Positions 36,735 through 48,114 of a stretch of 64,000 nucleotides of DNA are shown here, piece after piece. The notes below the pieces were generated by a model. It ran no database searches. It was given only the letters and a program-made list of their open reading frames with translations, and was not told the origin of the DNA. The first letter of the stretch is position 1. Each line of letters begins with the position of its first letter. The translations under genes were made by a program, and so were the position numbers. The stretch covers positions 176,280,484-176,344,483 of the forward strand of contig JBOZIK010000001.1 of assembly GCA_051453625.1 (NCBI GenBank). Direction: 5' to 3'. The DNA is from Welwitschia mirabilis. Taxonomy: Eukaryota > Gnetophyta > Gnetopsida > Welwitschiales.

Positions 36735-37420
36735 TATGACTTCTTTTAAAGGCTAAACCTGATGAGCTATTTTGTGGTACTTTTGAATGTGCTTGAACTT
36801 GTGAAAGCTAAAATAAATATGCAAATGTTAATTTAATAGATGTAGATTCCTTAAAATAAATTAACTCATATAAATAATATTAAAATTCGTTCCAAATTTT
36901 GATAATATAAAAATTTGGAAATACCACGTTTTTTAAAAACTAAATGTGATGAAGTCTTTTGTGCTACTTTTAGATGTACCTAAACTTGCAAAACCTAAAA
37001 TAAAGATGCCAAAATGGGTTTTGTAGAGGTGGACTCCTTTAAATAGATTAACTCATACAAGGGATATTAAAAATATTTCCAAGCTTTAATAATAGAAAAA
37101 TCTGAAACTATTACTTTTTTTAAAATCTAACCCTAATGAACTCTTTTATGCTACTTTTGGATGTGCCTAAACTTGCAAAAGCTAAAATAAAGATACGAAA
37201 ATGGGTTTAGAAGACATGGATTCCTTTAAATAGATTAACTCATGTAAGGGATATTAAAATCTTTTCCAAATTTAAATAATAGAAAAATTTAGAAATATCA
37301 CTTCTTTTAAAAGATAACCTGGTGAATTATTTTGTGCTACTTTTGAATGTGCTTAAATTTGATAAAGCTAAAATAAAGATGCAAAAATGGTTTTAATAGA
37401 AGTGGGTTTCATTAATAAAA
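36735..37420 (+). repeat. Tandem repeat of about 185 bp, four units, in right LTR C
   Basis: Partner of the array at 28945-29620. Units start near 36735, 36925, 37107 and 37300 and hold ttttaaaagctaaacctgat, ttttgtgctacttttgaatg and aaataaagatg in order. Confidence 0.85.
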
Positions 37421-38133
37421 TTTAATACTCTAAAACTTAAATACAAGAGATTAATTTGTCATTATAGCTTAAAAGCCTAATAAGTCATGTTTACAAAATT
37501 TCTAATAATAGTTTAAGGGAAATAAAGTTCTAGTTGAGATTAGTCCCAAACTTATTAGCTCAGAGCATGCTTCTCATAATTTTCCTTCCTTTTTAATTAA
37601 ATGTTTTATTTGTTAATGCATAACTCATTTGAACATCTTAATTTCAAAGGATCAAATGTTAGTTATCTGAATGTTATAATGCTACTAATGCATCATTTAG
37701 ACATTACCAAGTTACTAATAATTTAGTTAATATATGGTATGGTCTAATACATTAGTAAATGATTTAATGTAAAACCTTAATTAAATACATTAAGATATAG
37801 TAAGTAAGCCTAGAGTTAATGAAAAACTTGAAATTTAAGCCAAATTTTAAAAGAAAGATATTGTTTTATCACTTAATCCCTTAAAAGGACTTTAATGTTT
37901 ATGTTTTAATAAAACCTTATTAATAGTTTAAAAGTAAAAAAGATTGTAATCGCCTAAAATTATAATTAAATATTTTTAGAAATGTTCAAAAAATAAATAG
38001 GTAATGTTACAATGTTGTTCTATATTTGTAAGATTTACTAAATAATATTAATTATGTTTGTATTTAATAAGATACTTGTACTTTATAATGTATGATTAAA
38101 ATTCTTAAGCCTTACGAAGGTTGGGCTATGACA

Positions 38134-39408
38134 TTAGTAAAGTTGGATTTAGTTAATAAGATTATAGATATGTTTCAAGTTCTTGAACATTTTACTCTAT
38201 AAAAAGAATACATTACAAAGCTTTTAGAAAAGCTCCCATAGCCTTTCATTATTTGATTGGAAAATCCAAAAAAGTAATTGAGTTTTTTATTTATATTTAT
38301 GGATTTTCTCCAAAAATTGTAGTCAATGATCTTTATTTATTGGTATACAACTTACAAAGAAAAATAAGACTAAGATGTCTTAATAAAATCAATCCAGAGT
38401 TTTACACCCCTTAGTCATGTTTATTGTATGAAGAAATGCAACAAATCCAAAGCATTTATTGTAGATTTGATGAAATTTGTTTCCCTTTCTATCAACATTT
38501 GTTACTTTAAAATGCACTCAGAAGATCTTATAGATTTTTTCTTTTTGGAATTTCTACATTATTTTTTTTTAATTTTTTATTTGGAAATCAAAAAGTGACA
38601 TGTGACGTGCGCTCATTATTTTTATTTTTGTATAAGAACTATTTGCTTTCATGTTAATCCAACTAACTAATAATAACAATGGCAAAAAGATAGACATTGG
38701 AAAGAAAAGAGCTAAATGATCAACAAGGTGTAAAACACTTCAGAAAAAAATTTATTAGAACAAATATAGTTAATACTTGAAAAAGACTTAAGATATAAAA
38801 ATCATGCTAGAATTCTTAGAAGTTTTAGTTTTTTGCCAAGTTTTTCTATTTCAAGAGGTAAAACATTAACCTTTTTTAACTTTTACTTTGTTACTAAAAG
38901 AGCATGATGTGGGTTTTATAGAATTTGAAAATGATAAAAATATTATGGAGAACATAGAGGTATTGGACATAGAGGATTTTTCTTAACTTTTGTAACTTTC
39001 TTCATGATTATGGTTTTTTTTTTGGACATTATATAAAAATGTTTTCTTAATTAAAAGTTGTAAAAACCCTTGATGGATAATAGTTTTTAGGCAAATATTT
39101 TTTGGAAAATTTTTAAAATTTATTTATTAGTAAATAACAATAACTAGGGATTTTTTATTTTAACTATAATAAATAATAGAAATATGTATGTTGGTTATTA
39201 CTTATTGATTGATTATTTTTTGTTGATAAATGTTATATTATAGTATAGACATATTTTTTCTTCTTTTTCCTTTTTTTAGGAAAAAAATTACCTTTTTATT
39301 TCTTTTTTATTTTTTTAATGTATTATTATTATTAATATTATTTTCATTGATATTTATTTCCATTTTTACTTTTATTCTTTCTTTGTTTCTTTATTTTTAC
39401 TTCTTTAT

Positions 39409-39449
<41 letters not shown>

Positions 39450-40092
39450 GTGTATGCGTGTGTGTGTGTGTGAATCTACTTGTACATATTTCAAGCATGT
39501 AAGAGTTGATAGCCCTTTATTTCATGTCTATAATTTTTTTAGTCCTATCTTGTTTAGTTCAATGTGAAAGAGTAGGATAAGTAGCTATGTTAACTCATTT
39601 TGGTTTTTATCATGACATATAGACATTCATTTTGGACTATCGCCTTTCTAGACATGATTCTATATACTAATCTTGAATCTATTTTATTTTCTGATGTCAC
39701 AAAGATATTATTGCTCCTAAATCACAAATTCAAGGTCTTCTTATAATTAAGTTAAATGATCAACTACTTTAAATGACATGAAAGTATCATTATTGAATAA
39801 CATTCCTAGTCTTTATATTCATATTAATTTTTCTTGTAGTATATTTTGAATTATCATCAAACTCTTTTATTAAAATGGCCTCTTTTTTATTTATTTTATT
39901 TTCTGTTTTTAATGCTTATAGACATACTTCAGTTATAATATTTAGTTTTGCACCACAATACATAAATATTTAGTTTTGCACACATCTTGATTTTCATTTT
40001 ATGTTAGCTTAAGAATACATGTCATTATCATAATTAAACTATGAAAGTGATGTATATTAATAGTTAAGATAATAATATTATATGTATATATA
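38134..40092. other. Unassigned AT-rich DNA with one microsatellite
   Basis: No gene or element was recognised. A frame of 90 codons at 39230-39502 is a translation of T-rich and dinucleotide-repeat DNA and is not a gene. Confidence 0.5.
39410..39472. repeat. Compound microsatellite (TC)n(TA)n(TG)n
   Basis: About 13 TC units, 6 TA units and then an interrupted TG run, one after another. Confidence 0.95.
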
Positions 40093-40257
40093 TGGCTTAC
40101 CTTAATGGTAAGGTCACGGACATACGAACCTAAAGGTCTAGAGTTCAAGTCCCCATGCTTGTAAGGCAAAGAATACTATGTTGCACCCTTGTGTTATAAG
40201 CCTAAGTGCTACTGGGCAATTATTTGACATAAAAATTACCTCCTTATCCTAAAAAAA
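40093..40257 (+). mobile_element. tRNA-derived SINE
   Basis: The head reads tggcttaccttaatggtaag, a fit to box A, and about 30 bases on has gagttcaagtcccc, a fit to box B (GGTTCGANTCC). A body of about 95 bases unrelated to tRNA follows, ending in a run of seven A. The bases before (atgtatatata) and after (atgtacatatta) are similar and may be a target duplication. This is the full layout of a plant SINE of about 165 bases. It is not a functional tRNA gene: no acceptor stem can be closed across the body. Confidence 0.75.
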
Positions 40258-41269
40258 TGTACATATTATTTTTAATATCTTAAAATTCTAATTATAATAT
40301 GATGAAAAAAAACATAGTGCATTAAAAATTTACTTATCATTAATTATTTTACTTCTTACAAAATAAAGCAAGCATCTATGATATTTTAACATACATAAGT
40401 AAATTAAAAAGAGAAACAAATATTAACAATAATATTTGCTACCTATAATATGCCACAACTCAACTAATTCTCCTACCACTAAAGGATCCTTACATGATGA
40501 TGAAGGTCTAACATCATCACCATGTATGAAATTTCTTATTTCCCATCTATAATACTAGTTTCATGCAGTCTTATATTTTAATAATTAGACTTTAAAATAT
40601 CTCATTTTGAAATAAGTTTTATGTAATAAGAATAAACTTAAATTAAGTCGCTTTGAAGAACTAATATCAATCAAGAAATGAATTACACTAATTTAATACC
40701 AGAGAGCAGACATTTAAATCACTGTCTAAATAAAGGCTGAAAAGAAGCAATAGAAAATGAAATCGTGAAAGAAATTTAACAAAAATGCATGGAAATGAGA
40801 GAATCAAATTTTTATAGCCAGATCTAATGAATTTGGGAAGATTCTTAAAGAACCATCTAAGAGGGTACTATTATGAGCCAAAAAAAAAATTACATATAAA
40901 AAATATGTAAGTACTTCAAACTTAAAACTACCTATAAACACCTACTTGTGAAATTATTGAAGTCTACAAAATGGAATTGGCCATCATTGTCACCACTATT
41001 CTCCACTATTACCACTTTTCTCTGCACTATTCTATTGAAAAATAATGATGGCTTTTTTGTGATTAATTATGTAAATTGATGATTAATAATTGACTATAAT
41101 TTTTAATTTTTAACAATTATTTTTAATTAATTACCTTGCTAATTTTGAACACTGAGACAAACAATATAAAAATACAAATTTATATTCTAAATTATTAATA
41201 ATGTATTTACTGGTAAGTTATAATTATGAAAATAGCTATAGCATAACATGTTTATATCAAAAATGCATA

Positions 41270-41338
<69 letters not shown>

Positions 41339-41680
41339 AGTAGAATATGATAATATTATTTAGAGTGTGAATATTTAAAAAAAGGAAATAAAAAATTAAC
41401 ATTTATTACACAACTCATCTAGAATTAAAATCATAAAATCAAGAACACTCTTTATAAGATATAAAGATATAGAAAAAACTGTTCTCTAATATTAATAGAA
41501 GAAAGTGACTTAGCTAGTTATGTTCAATGTCATGTCAAAGATAGACTGTGATCCACTTTATACAAGATCTAATAAGGTTTTAAATAATAATTCATTTATC
41601 AATTCTATATTAAATTCTAATAGTAAAATAACTATCAATAGATCTAGTTAGTGGAGTCGATTTCATTTCATATTAAAGTA
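40258..41680. other. Unassigned AT-rich DNA with one microsatellite
   Basis: No coding frame or element end was recognised between the SINE and the LINE-like region. Confidence 0.5.
41270..41338. repeat. Compound microsatellite (CA)n(TA)n
   Basis: About 21 CA units with one CATA interruption, followed by about 9 TA units. Confidence 0.95.
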
Positions 41681-42959
41681 AAGATTTTTACAAGGTTTTG
41701 GTTTCTTTGATCTCTTGTTGCATGGAGGTAGGTTCAGTGCCTCCTCCTAAAGACAATTGGATAAATCATGCTCCTATAGTGGATCTTCATTTACTTGATG
41801 ATGTCATTGATGAGATTTCTAGATTTTATTTCATGCTTTATTTTCCTTCAAATTTTTGCAATTATTTCCTTGTCATCTTTTTCTATCTCTGCATGTTAAG
41901 TGCATTCTTTTTAATAATGGTGTTGAAGTGTTTCATGTGTGTTATTTTGCTAAGAGCTTTATCCTTGTTAGATTTACTAACATTGAAATGGTTCATGATG
42001 CTTTATATTTCCATATATTTTAGCTTAAGTTTGTAACTTTAGTTGCTCATGAATGGAAATATAATTGTAATGTGCATGATCCAATTTATGTTCAAATTTC
42101 ATGTTAAATTGTCAAATTTTCCACTTAATTTTTAACCCTTTGAAAACAATATTGTTCACTTTGTTGAACCTACTCTTCATAAGCAAAATATTGGCTTTAA
42201 TGACGTTTAAGAAACTTAATATTTGTGGAGGTCAATTCTATATAACATAAGAACACTTTGTCTTTTCATGCAAAGGATAATAATTTTCATCAAAAGGTAG
42301 ATTATTTTTAGATTTTCATGTAAATGATCATATTTTTCATCAAAAGATAGATTATTTCAATTTGCCTAATTCCTGTAATTACTATCATCATATTCATAAT
42401 CATGTTTCAATTGTATTTTCATTGAGAGTCATAGCTAGAGTGATGTCGTTAAGGCCAAGTAGCATAGCACTAATGAAGATGGATGATTCTAGGTTACATA
42501 GGTTTCTTCTTTATCACTTACAATACATTCTCACTAGGATCATGTTAACAAATAAGCTAGTATTATTATAAAGCCTACTCCTCAACTATTATAAGAATTG
42601 TCATCTCCTCATAATGCTTCTATTCTACAGTGAAAAAACCATGCTACAACCCAAGTGGATTGTGAAGGTTTTACTATTGTAACCAATCGAACTAGGGCTG
42701 AACATACTAAACCACATATTGTTTCTTTGGTTGTAGTTATTTAACATATCTTTACAACAAATAATATTTTTAATAACTTTTAAACTCTTAAAGAAATAAA
42801 ATTTGATGTAAATATTTACAAAGGCCTTACTATAGGAATCTCTCCTAGGGATTTACTGATATCCTCTTTCATAATCACACTAGAAATTTCCCCTCAAGAA
42901 ATTAATACTTCAACTATTAGTTTGCAATTTTTCTTCCATGAATTGCTTCATCATTCTAA
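41681..42959 (+). mobile_element. Probable 5' part of the LINE remnant
   Basis: This stretch lies upstream of a LINE endonuclease on the same strand. One open frame of 112 codons (41698-42036) begins MVSLISCCMEVGSVPPPKDN; I see no known ORF1 motif. A small tandem duplication with a 59-base period (42255-42361; unit includes tttttcatcaaaagatagat) lies in the middle. Assigning the stretch to the LINE rests on position only. Confidence 0.35.
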
Positions 42960-43545
42960 ATCCTTTTTATAAGACATACATGGGGACAACGTGGGGCTAT
43001 CATTTTGGTTTATTCAAACTAGATTCAACATAATATTTCTTTTAGTTTAGCTCCTCAACAAAGATCTTTTTAGACCATTCTAACTATCCCACCTAATATG
43101 TTTAACATTTACTCTATTTATGCACCAAATTAAATGCAATCAATACATTAACTTTAGATGGACTTAGCTCACATGTTACCTTTCATCCCTTGGTTTCTTA
43201 ATGGAGATTCTAATATAGTTGACTTCTCTTTAAAAAATATTGGTGGAGATGTCTTTACATCTTATCGTAAGAGATGCTTGTCTACAATTAAAAAACCAGT
43301 TTGGTATCCTAGGTTTAGTATCTCAATCTGATTAGATATCGCGACATCACTTTACTTCGAGAAATCTTTGAGGGGTGACTAAAGAATTTATAGTTTCACT
43401 AATAGATTTTATTATTCTTATCTTTCATTTTCGGAATTGAACCCATATATAAAAGTTTTAGGCATGGTTATTTTGCCAAATCATTTTCCCATCCGACCTT
43501 TCGTTAAATTTGTAGGTTTACCTCCAAGAGTTAATGCCCTGATAT
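42960..43545 (+). pseudogene. Decayed LINE (L1-type) apurinic endonuclease domain
   Basis: Read on the plus strand over several frames: GLSFWFIQTRFNIIF near 42990 fits the GG(L/V) strand of the endonuclease; SIYAPN at about 43115-43135 fits the VYAPN block; MDLAHMLP and then PWFLNGDSNIVDFSLKNIGG at about 43190-43240 fit PWxxGGDFN with its catalytic Asp-Asn (GGDFN changed to NGDSN); NRFYYSYLSFSELNPYIKVL at about 43400-43460 fits LDRFxxS; PNHFPI near 43480 fits SDHFPI with Ser-Asp lost. The order and spacing match the usual domain of about 230 residues. Several stops and shifts make it non-functional. A following RT was not found. Confidence 0.75.
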
Positions 43546-44523
43546 TATCTTAATATAAGATGGCATAAGTGTCATAATAGATAACAAATTCTTAGTACAT
43601 TTTGGAATGTAGAGGCTAGAACTTCTAACCACATAGGCTAGATTGATTAGTGGTATAGCACTTTATGCAGAGTTTGAAATTATGCTTGCTACATTGGAAA
43701 ACAAGAAGTTCACAAGCTAGATCTTCATTCCAATATATTATGCAGAAAATTTCATACGTAAACAATCATCCTTTTTTAACAAATTAGTGCTTTTGATAGT
43801 AGTTGTAATTTCTTTTTTCGTTCTCTATAGTTATGTTACCTCCTAGCTTATTTCATCTAGAACTCTTTTGAATGACTTCTGTCTTACATTCTTATGAATT
43901 TTCATTTTTGCTATGTATTATTACCTATTTTCAAGATCTCACATCCTCTCTGCTCCTTCTCATGACCTTCAATACTGTATCCCAATCTTTCATTCATAAC
44001 TAAAAATGTGTAATTCATTATACTGATCAAAATATATTATGAATAGTTGCATACTACATTGATCAATATTATTACTACTATTTTTTTAATTCTATAATTA
44101 TTATACTTTTTCATTACATAATCAAAGCTAATTAAGACACATAAATACTAAAATCCTGGTATATGAATTAATATTATACAATACAAAATAAGTCATGAAA
44201 AAAATTAAAGCTATTTTAAAATTAAAGTTGATAACGATATACATTTAATTATTATGTTTTCTTGGAAAAAGTAAATTATGTTATATTTGATTTTAATGTT
44301 TTATAACCATTTACATTATTTTTGTAATGTTGGAAAAGTAACAAACTAATATGAATAAATTTTATAACAATATTATATTTGAATTGTATCAATATTTCTT
44401 ATTTTTAATAAAATAATTTTTTTGGGTCCACCACCACATAAAGGAAATTATAATTTAAAAAATTAAGTATATCTATATATTGTAAACTACTTAAAAAAAA
44501 TTCTCAATAGTATTCAAGTTATC
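43546..44523. other. Unassigned AT-rich DNA left of element B
   Basis: It may include more of the LINE, but no RT motif could be read. No gene is visible. Confidence 0.45.
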
Positions 44524-44562
44524 TGTAAGTCCAAATTTTTATAACCCAAATCTTCAAGTTGT

Positions 44563-44574
44563 GCTCTAATACCA
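44563..44574 (-). promoter_or_regulatory. Former primer-binding site trapped inside LTR B (left copy)
   Basis: The minus strand reads TGGTATTAGAGC, one transition away from TGGTATCAGAGC, and is preceded by the LTR-end phrase ATTACATT. It stands about 40-50 bases inside the LTR edge at 44524. A matching, more decayed copy lies at 63034-63045 in the other LTR. Confidence 0.65.
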
Positions 44575-45830
44575 AAATGTAATTATAGAGTGGCAATTAC
44601 AATAATGATGAAAACAGGATGAAGAAACAAGTCAATTTAAAATAGTTTAATAGGATAATAGGGGAGTTACAATGTTTGCACAACATTCATATAAAACTTG
44701 TAATAATAATAATACATCTTCACATGTTACAACTACAAGTGTATAAAGTATAAAATAAGTAGCACAAAATTATTTCAAGCTAACAACAATAATCATTCCT
44801 TTCTTAATTACCAGAATGCATGTCAGCATCTAGACCTACACAAATAATATGGTATGGAAATTGAAAAATCATCACAATCTCTAGTATGTCATAAGCAGTG
44901 AAGGGTGGAAAGAAAGATTACCAAACCAAAGGGATATCACCAGGTCATGAGATGCATCCAAAACTAGAATATGCCAATATAGGAAATAAGACTTTGGAAT
45001 CCATAAGTAATAGATAATGGTATTCAAAGCTTTAAAAGTCCAACAATGCATTGTCCAAGTTTCCACAATCCAAGAATGTTCTATCCTAAGTCCAAGAATA
45101 TAATTCCAAAATAATCCAACTATTTAAGTTTTAGTAATACAAGAATGTACAGTTAATAAAATCCAAGTATGCACTATCAAAAGGGTGTCAAAAGTACCCA
45201 TTTGTCTAGAAGTTTATTTATATGGCCAATAGGAATCCTTCAGATGGGATAAACCCTCTTAAGCCATAAAAACATCTTGTCATGTACAACTAGACTAGTC
45301 ATAAACATATATTAAATCATCTTGTTTTCTCTGACAGTTCAGTTTCATGGCCAATGGAAGTTCTTTAATTGGTCCAGACCCTGAAGCTACATAATTTGAT
45401 CATTTAGTCAAGTTTACTTCAACCATAAAATTTAATTTACAACCAAGATATCACATGCATAAGAAGAAACTTATAAGATCATGAAGATAGCAAGAAAAAT
45501 TCATGAAACCATACAAAAGATGCAAGAATTAAATACCATACAAGAAATAAATGAAAGACCATAAACCACAGTCAATTTTAAGATGATGACTTGTGTTGCA
45601 GTGCGAATTTATGCAATGTTTCATGCCTTGATCTAAATCCTGTTAATTATAAATAAAATGCATAAACACAACACGCTAGTATAGTCGGGAGTGAACCGAA
45701 TGTCGTAATTCCATTGAAGGCCAATAGTAGGGATAATAAAGAGTTGATTTCGAGAAAGAAATATGTAACTCTAGTTTACTGAAATAAATTGCAATGCATA
45801 GACTTGAAATAGCGATGTAAAACTACTCTA

Positions 45831-46501
45831 NNNNNNNNNNNNNNNNNNNNNNNNNNNNNNNNNNNNNNNNNNNNNNNNNNNNNNNNNNNNNNNNNNNNNN
45901 NNNNNNNNNNNNNNNNNNNNNNNNNNNNNNNNNNNNNNNNNNNNNNNNNNNNNNNNNNNNNNNNNNNNNNNNNNNNNNNNNNNNNNNNNNNNNNNNNNNN
46001 NNNNNNNNNNNNNNNNNNNNNNNNNNNNNNNNNNNNNNNNNNNNNNNNNNNNNNNNNNNNNNNNNNNNNNNNNNNNNNNNNNNNNNNNNNNNNNNNNNNN
46101 NNNNNNNNNNNNNNNNNNNNNNNNNNNNNNNNNNNNNNNNNNNNNNNNNNNNNNNNNNNNNNNNNNNNNNNNNNNNNNNNNNNNNNNNNNNNNNNNNNNN
46201 NNNNNNNNNNNNNNNNNNNNNNNNNNNNNNNNNNNNNNNNNNNNNNNNNNNNNNNNNNNNNNNNNNNNNNNNNNNNNNNNNNNNNNNNNNNNNNNNNNNN
46301 NNNNNNNNNNNNNNNNNNNNNNNNNNNNNNNNNNNNNNNNNNNNNNNNNNNNNNNNNNNNNNNNNNNNNNNNNNNNNNNNNNNNNNNNNNNNNNNNNNNN
46401 NNNNNNNNNNNNNNNNNNNNNNNNNNNNNNNNNNNNNNNNNNNNNNNNNNNNNNNNNNNNNNNNNNNNNNNNNNNNNNNNNNNNNNNNNNNNNNNNNNNN
46501 N
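45831..46501. other. Assembly gap of 671 N inside LTR E
   Basis: The gap is bracketed by near-identical stretches: attgcaatgcatagacttg and aatagcgatgtaaaacta on the left; attgcaatgcatgaatttg and aatagcgatgcaaaacta on the right. This suggests a tandem repeat that could not be assembled. Confidence 0.95.
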
Positions 46502-46874
46502 ATTGCAATGCATGAATTTGAAATAGCGATGCAAAACTAATCTATGAAAAGAAACAACGATGCACCTAATCTAATTAAGCTCAACCTTAACAAAGGCTGC
46601 CCTCACAATCTATATAATAGAAGAAACCTGCCATGAATCTTAAATAACATAAACTATGAGGGATAAGTTCTTGCAATTATTGAACAAAAAGGGTAATTCA
46701 TATTAGAAGAATAAAAGCATCTGCATTACAAAGTAGTTGTTTTTAAATGAATGAAGCACTGCCCAACACCAAGGGAACGTCTCTCTGTAATCGTTGGATG
46801 GTTCTCCGGTCCCAAGATCTCCTGTCACGAGAATATCATGTACTGTCGAAGATGATTGGAGATCAAGGAAAAAA

Positions 46875-46887
46875 CCTTTATTTATAG
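46875..46887 (-). promoter_or_regulatory. TATA box of LTR E
   Basis: The minus strand reads CTATAAATAAAGG, a good TATA match, at a matching place where the D LTRs have decayed forms (atatttattaa). Confidence 0.5.
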
Positions 46888-47950
46888 ATAAAACAGGAAG
46901 GGAAACTGACAAAGAAGTAAAGGAAAAACCCTAACTGACATGCAAAGTAAAGTCACAAAGAAGAGGCAACAACTTGGGAAAACATTTGGTAAAACTATGG
47001 GAAAATAGTATTGTCTTGATGGTTGTCCGGACAGAGTATGAGACGACGAGAACTAATAATTAGAACTCTGAGTCTGCTCTATTTTAACTGCTGATGATCT
47101 GTCTATGAAGTGATGTCGACTAGTTTGCAGATGTCGTCCGCTTGTGACGTCTAGACGATGATCTGGATGATGATATCTGATAGGAAGATATCAGTTCCAC
47201 TGTAAGTTATCTGGATGTGAACTTTGGTTATTACCTAGTTGAAGACAGTCAGGACGATCATAGGGACGACAGTCTTTTCTTAATCTTCAGTCTGTCAGAT
47301 CGCTTGTTATTTGCGAGAATTGTTATCTGAAAATACAATTTATCCATATCTGCATAAAACGTTTGTAAGGCATCTGGAAACTGCATGTTTTCATCTTATT
47401 CATCTCGATTCTCGATTATCATAGGAATTAAGCATTTATCTATTAATTCACCTCTAAAACAACTCAAAATACCCTATCAAATACACATAAGTTGACAGCG
47501 CAATAGCTTGTGAACTTCAGAAGGCTCTAAGGACTTCTAAGTTCCAAAGTATAAATTGCTAAGATCTAATTACAAATAATTTCTTAAGATATGCAATAAG
47601 AGGAGAAGGAAGTCCTATTATAGTGAGGAGATGTAGGGATGTGGAAAGACATGAGGACATGAAATGACACCTTAATGAAAATAAAGTGATGAAGGTGGTA
47701 AAGGTGATGAGGATTCCATAACCCTTAATCATTACCTTGCCTAGCCACTACGTGCATAATATTTCATCATAACAAATAATAATACTCATCATTTCACTAT
47801 GTGCAATTATTAAAATAAAAAATTAAAATGAGCCCCCACATAATAAAAATTTTCATGTTAAATAAAGCGAAATACAATAGTTACACAAGGAAAATAATAT
47901 TAATACAACCATTAATTTAACCACTAACGTACCCACTAATTTAACCACTA

Positions 47951-48114
47951 NNNNNNNNNNNNNNNNNNNNNNNNNNNNNNNNNNNNNNNNNNNNNNNNNN
48001 NNNNNNNNNNNNNNNNNNNNNNNNNNNNNNNNNNNNNNNNNNNNNNNNNNNNNNNNNNNNNNNNNNNNNNNNNNNNNNNNNNNNNNNNNNNNNNNNNNNN
48101 NNNNNNNNNNNNNN
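47951..48114. other. Assembly gap of 164 N in LTR B
   Basis: The sequence entering the gap is a short tandem run built on taatttaaccacta, which may explain the break. Confidence 0.95.

Larger units (their letters stand above)
26300..38133 (+). mobile_element. Element C: complete Ty3/gypsy retrotransposon with 4-kb LTRs
   Basis: The LTRs are 26300-30331 and 33777-38133, and the interior is 30332-33776. After the left LTR stands ttgtattacagccttaggtt, a mutated initiator-Met primer site. Before the right LTR is gaagaggagggaat, the purine tract. The flanking pentamers ttagc and ttagt agree at four of five. The interior holds gag, RT and integrase in gypsy order (integrase after RT), with many stops. 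At 3.4 kb it is shorter than each LTR and lacks RNase H and the integrase zinc domain. A C-terminal stretch with EATWES resembles chromovirus ends, so a chromovirus lineage is likely. Confidence 0.9.
33777..38133 (+). repeat. 3' LTR of element C
   Basis: About 4.36 kb, starting tgtcacatcc and ending gggctatgaca. It is some 325 bases longer than its partner. The excess comes from a third unit of the 165-base repeat and an extra block at about 36338-36480, set against the partner's private microsatellite. Confidence 0.85.
45594..47497 (-). repeat. Solo LTR E, same family as element D, inserted in LTR B
   Basis: It aligns along its length with both D LTRs: phrases such as aaacacaacac, tagtatag, accttaacaaaggc, cccaacaccaag, ccctat or cccatcaaa match in order. 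On the minus strand it starts TGTCAACTTATG. Excluding the 671-base gap it is about 1.23 kb, equal to the D LTRs. It keeps many CG dinucleotides (for example gtcgtccgcttgtgacgtct) that are TG or CA in D, so it is younger. No interior flanks it, so it is a solo LTR. A clear target duplication was not found. Confidence 0.75.

Noticed and set aside
39230-39502. 90-codon frame with runs of Phe, Leu, Ser and Val
   Set aside because: It is a translation of T-rich DNA and the TC, TA and TG microsatellite.
40093-40170. A functional tRNA gene
   Set aside because: Box A and box B are present, but the spacing, missing acceptor-stem pairing and A-tailed body fit a SINE instead.
41187-41402. 71-codon minus frame with Val-Cys repeats
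   Set aside because: It is a translation of the CA/TA microsatellite at 41270-41338.
45776-46534. Long minus frames of 226-252 codons
   Set aside because: They exist only because undetermined bases contain no stops.
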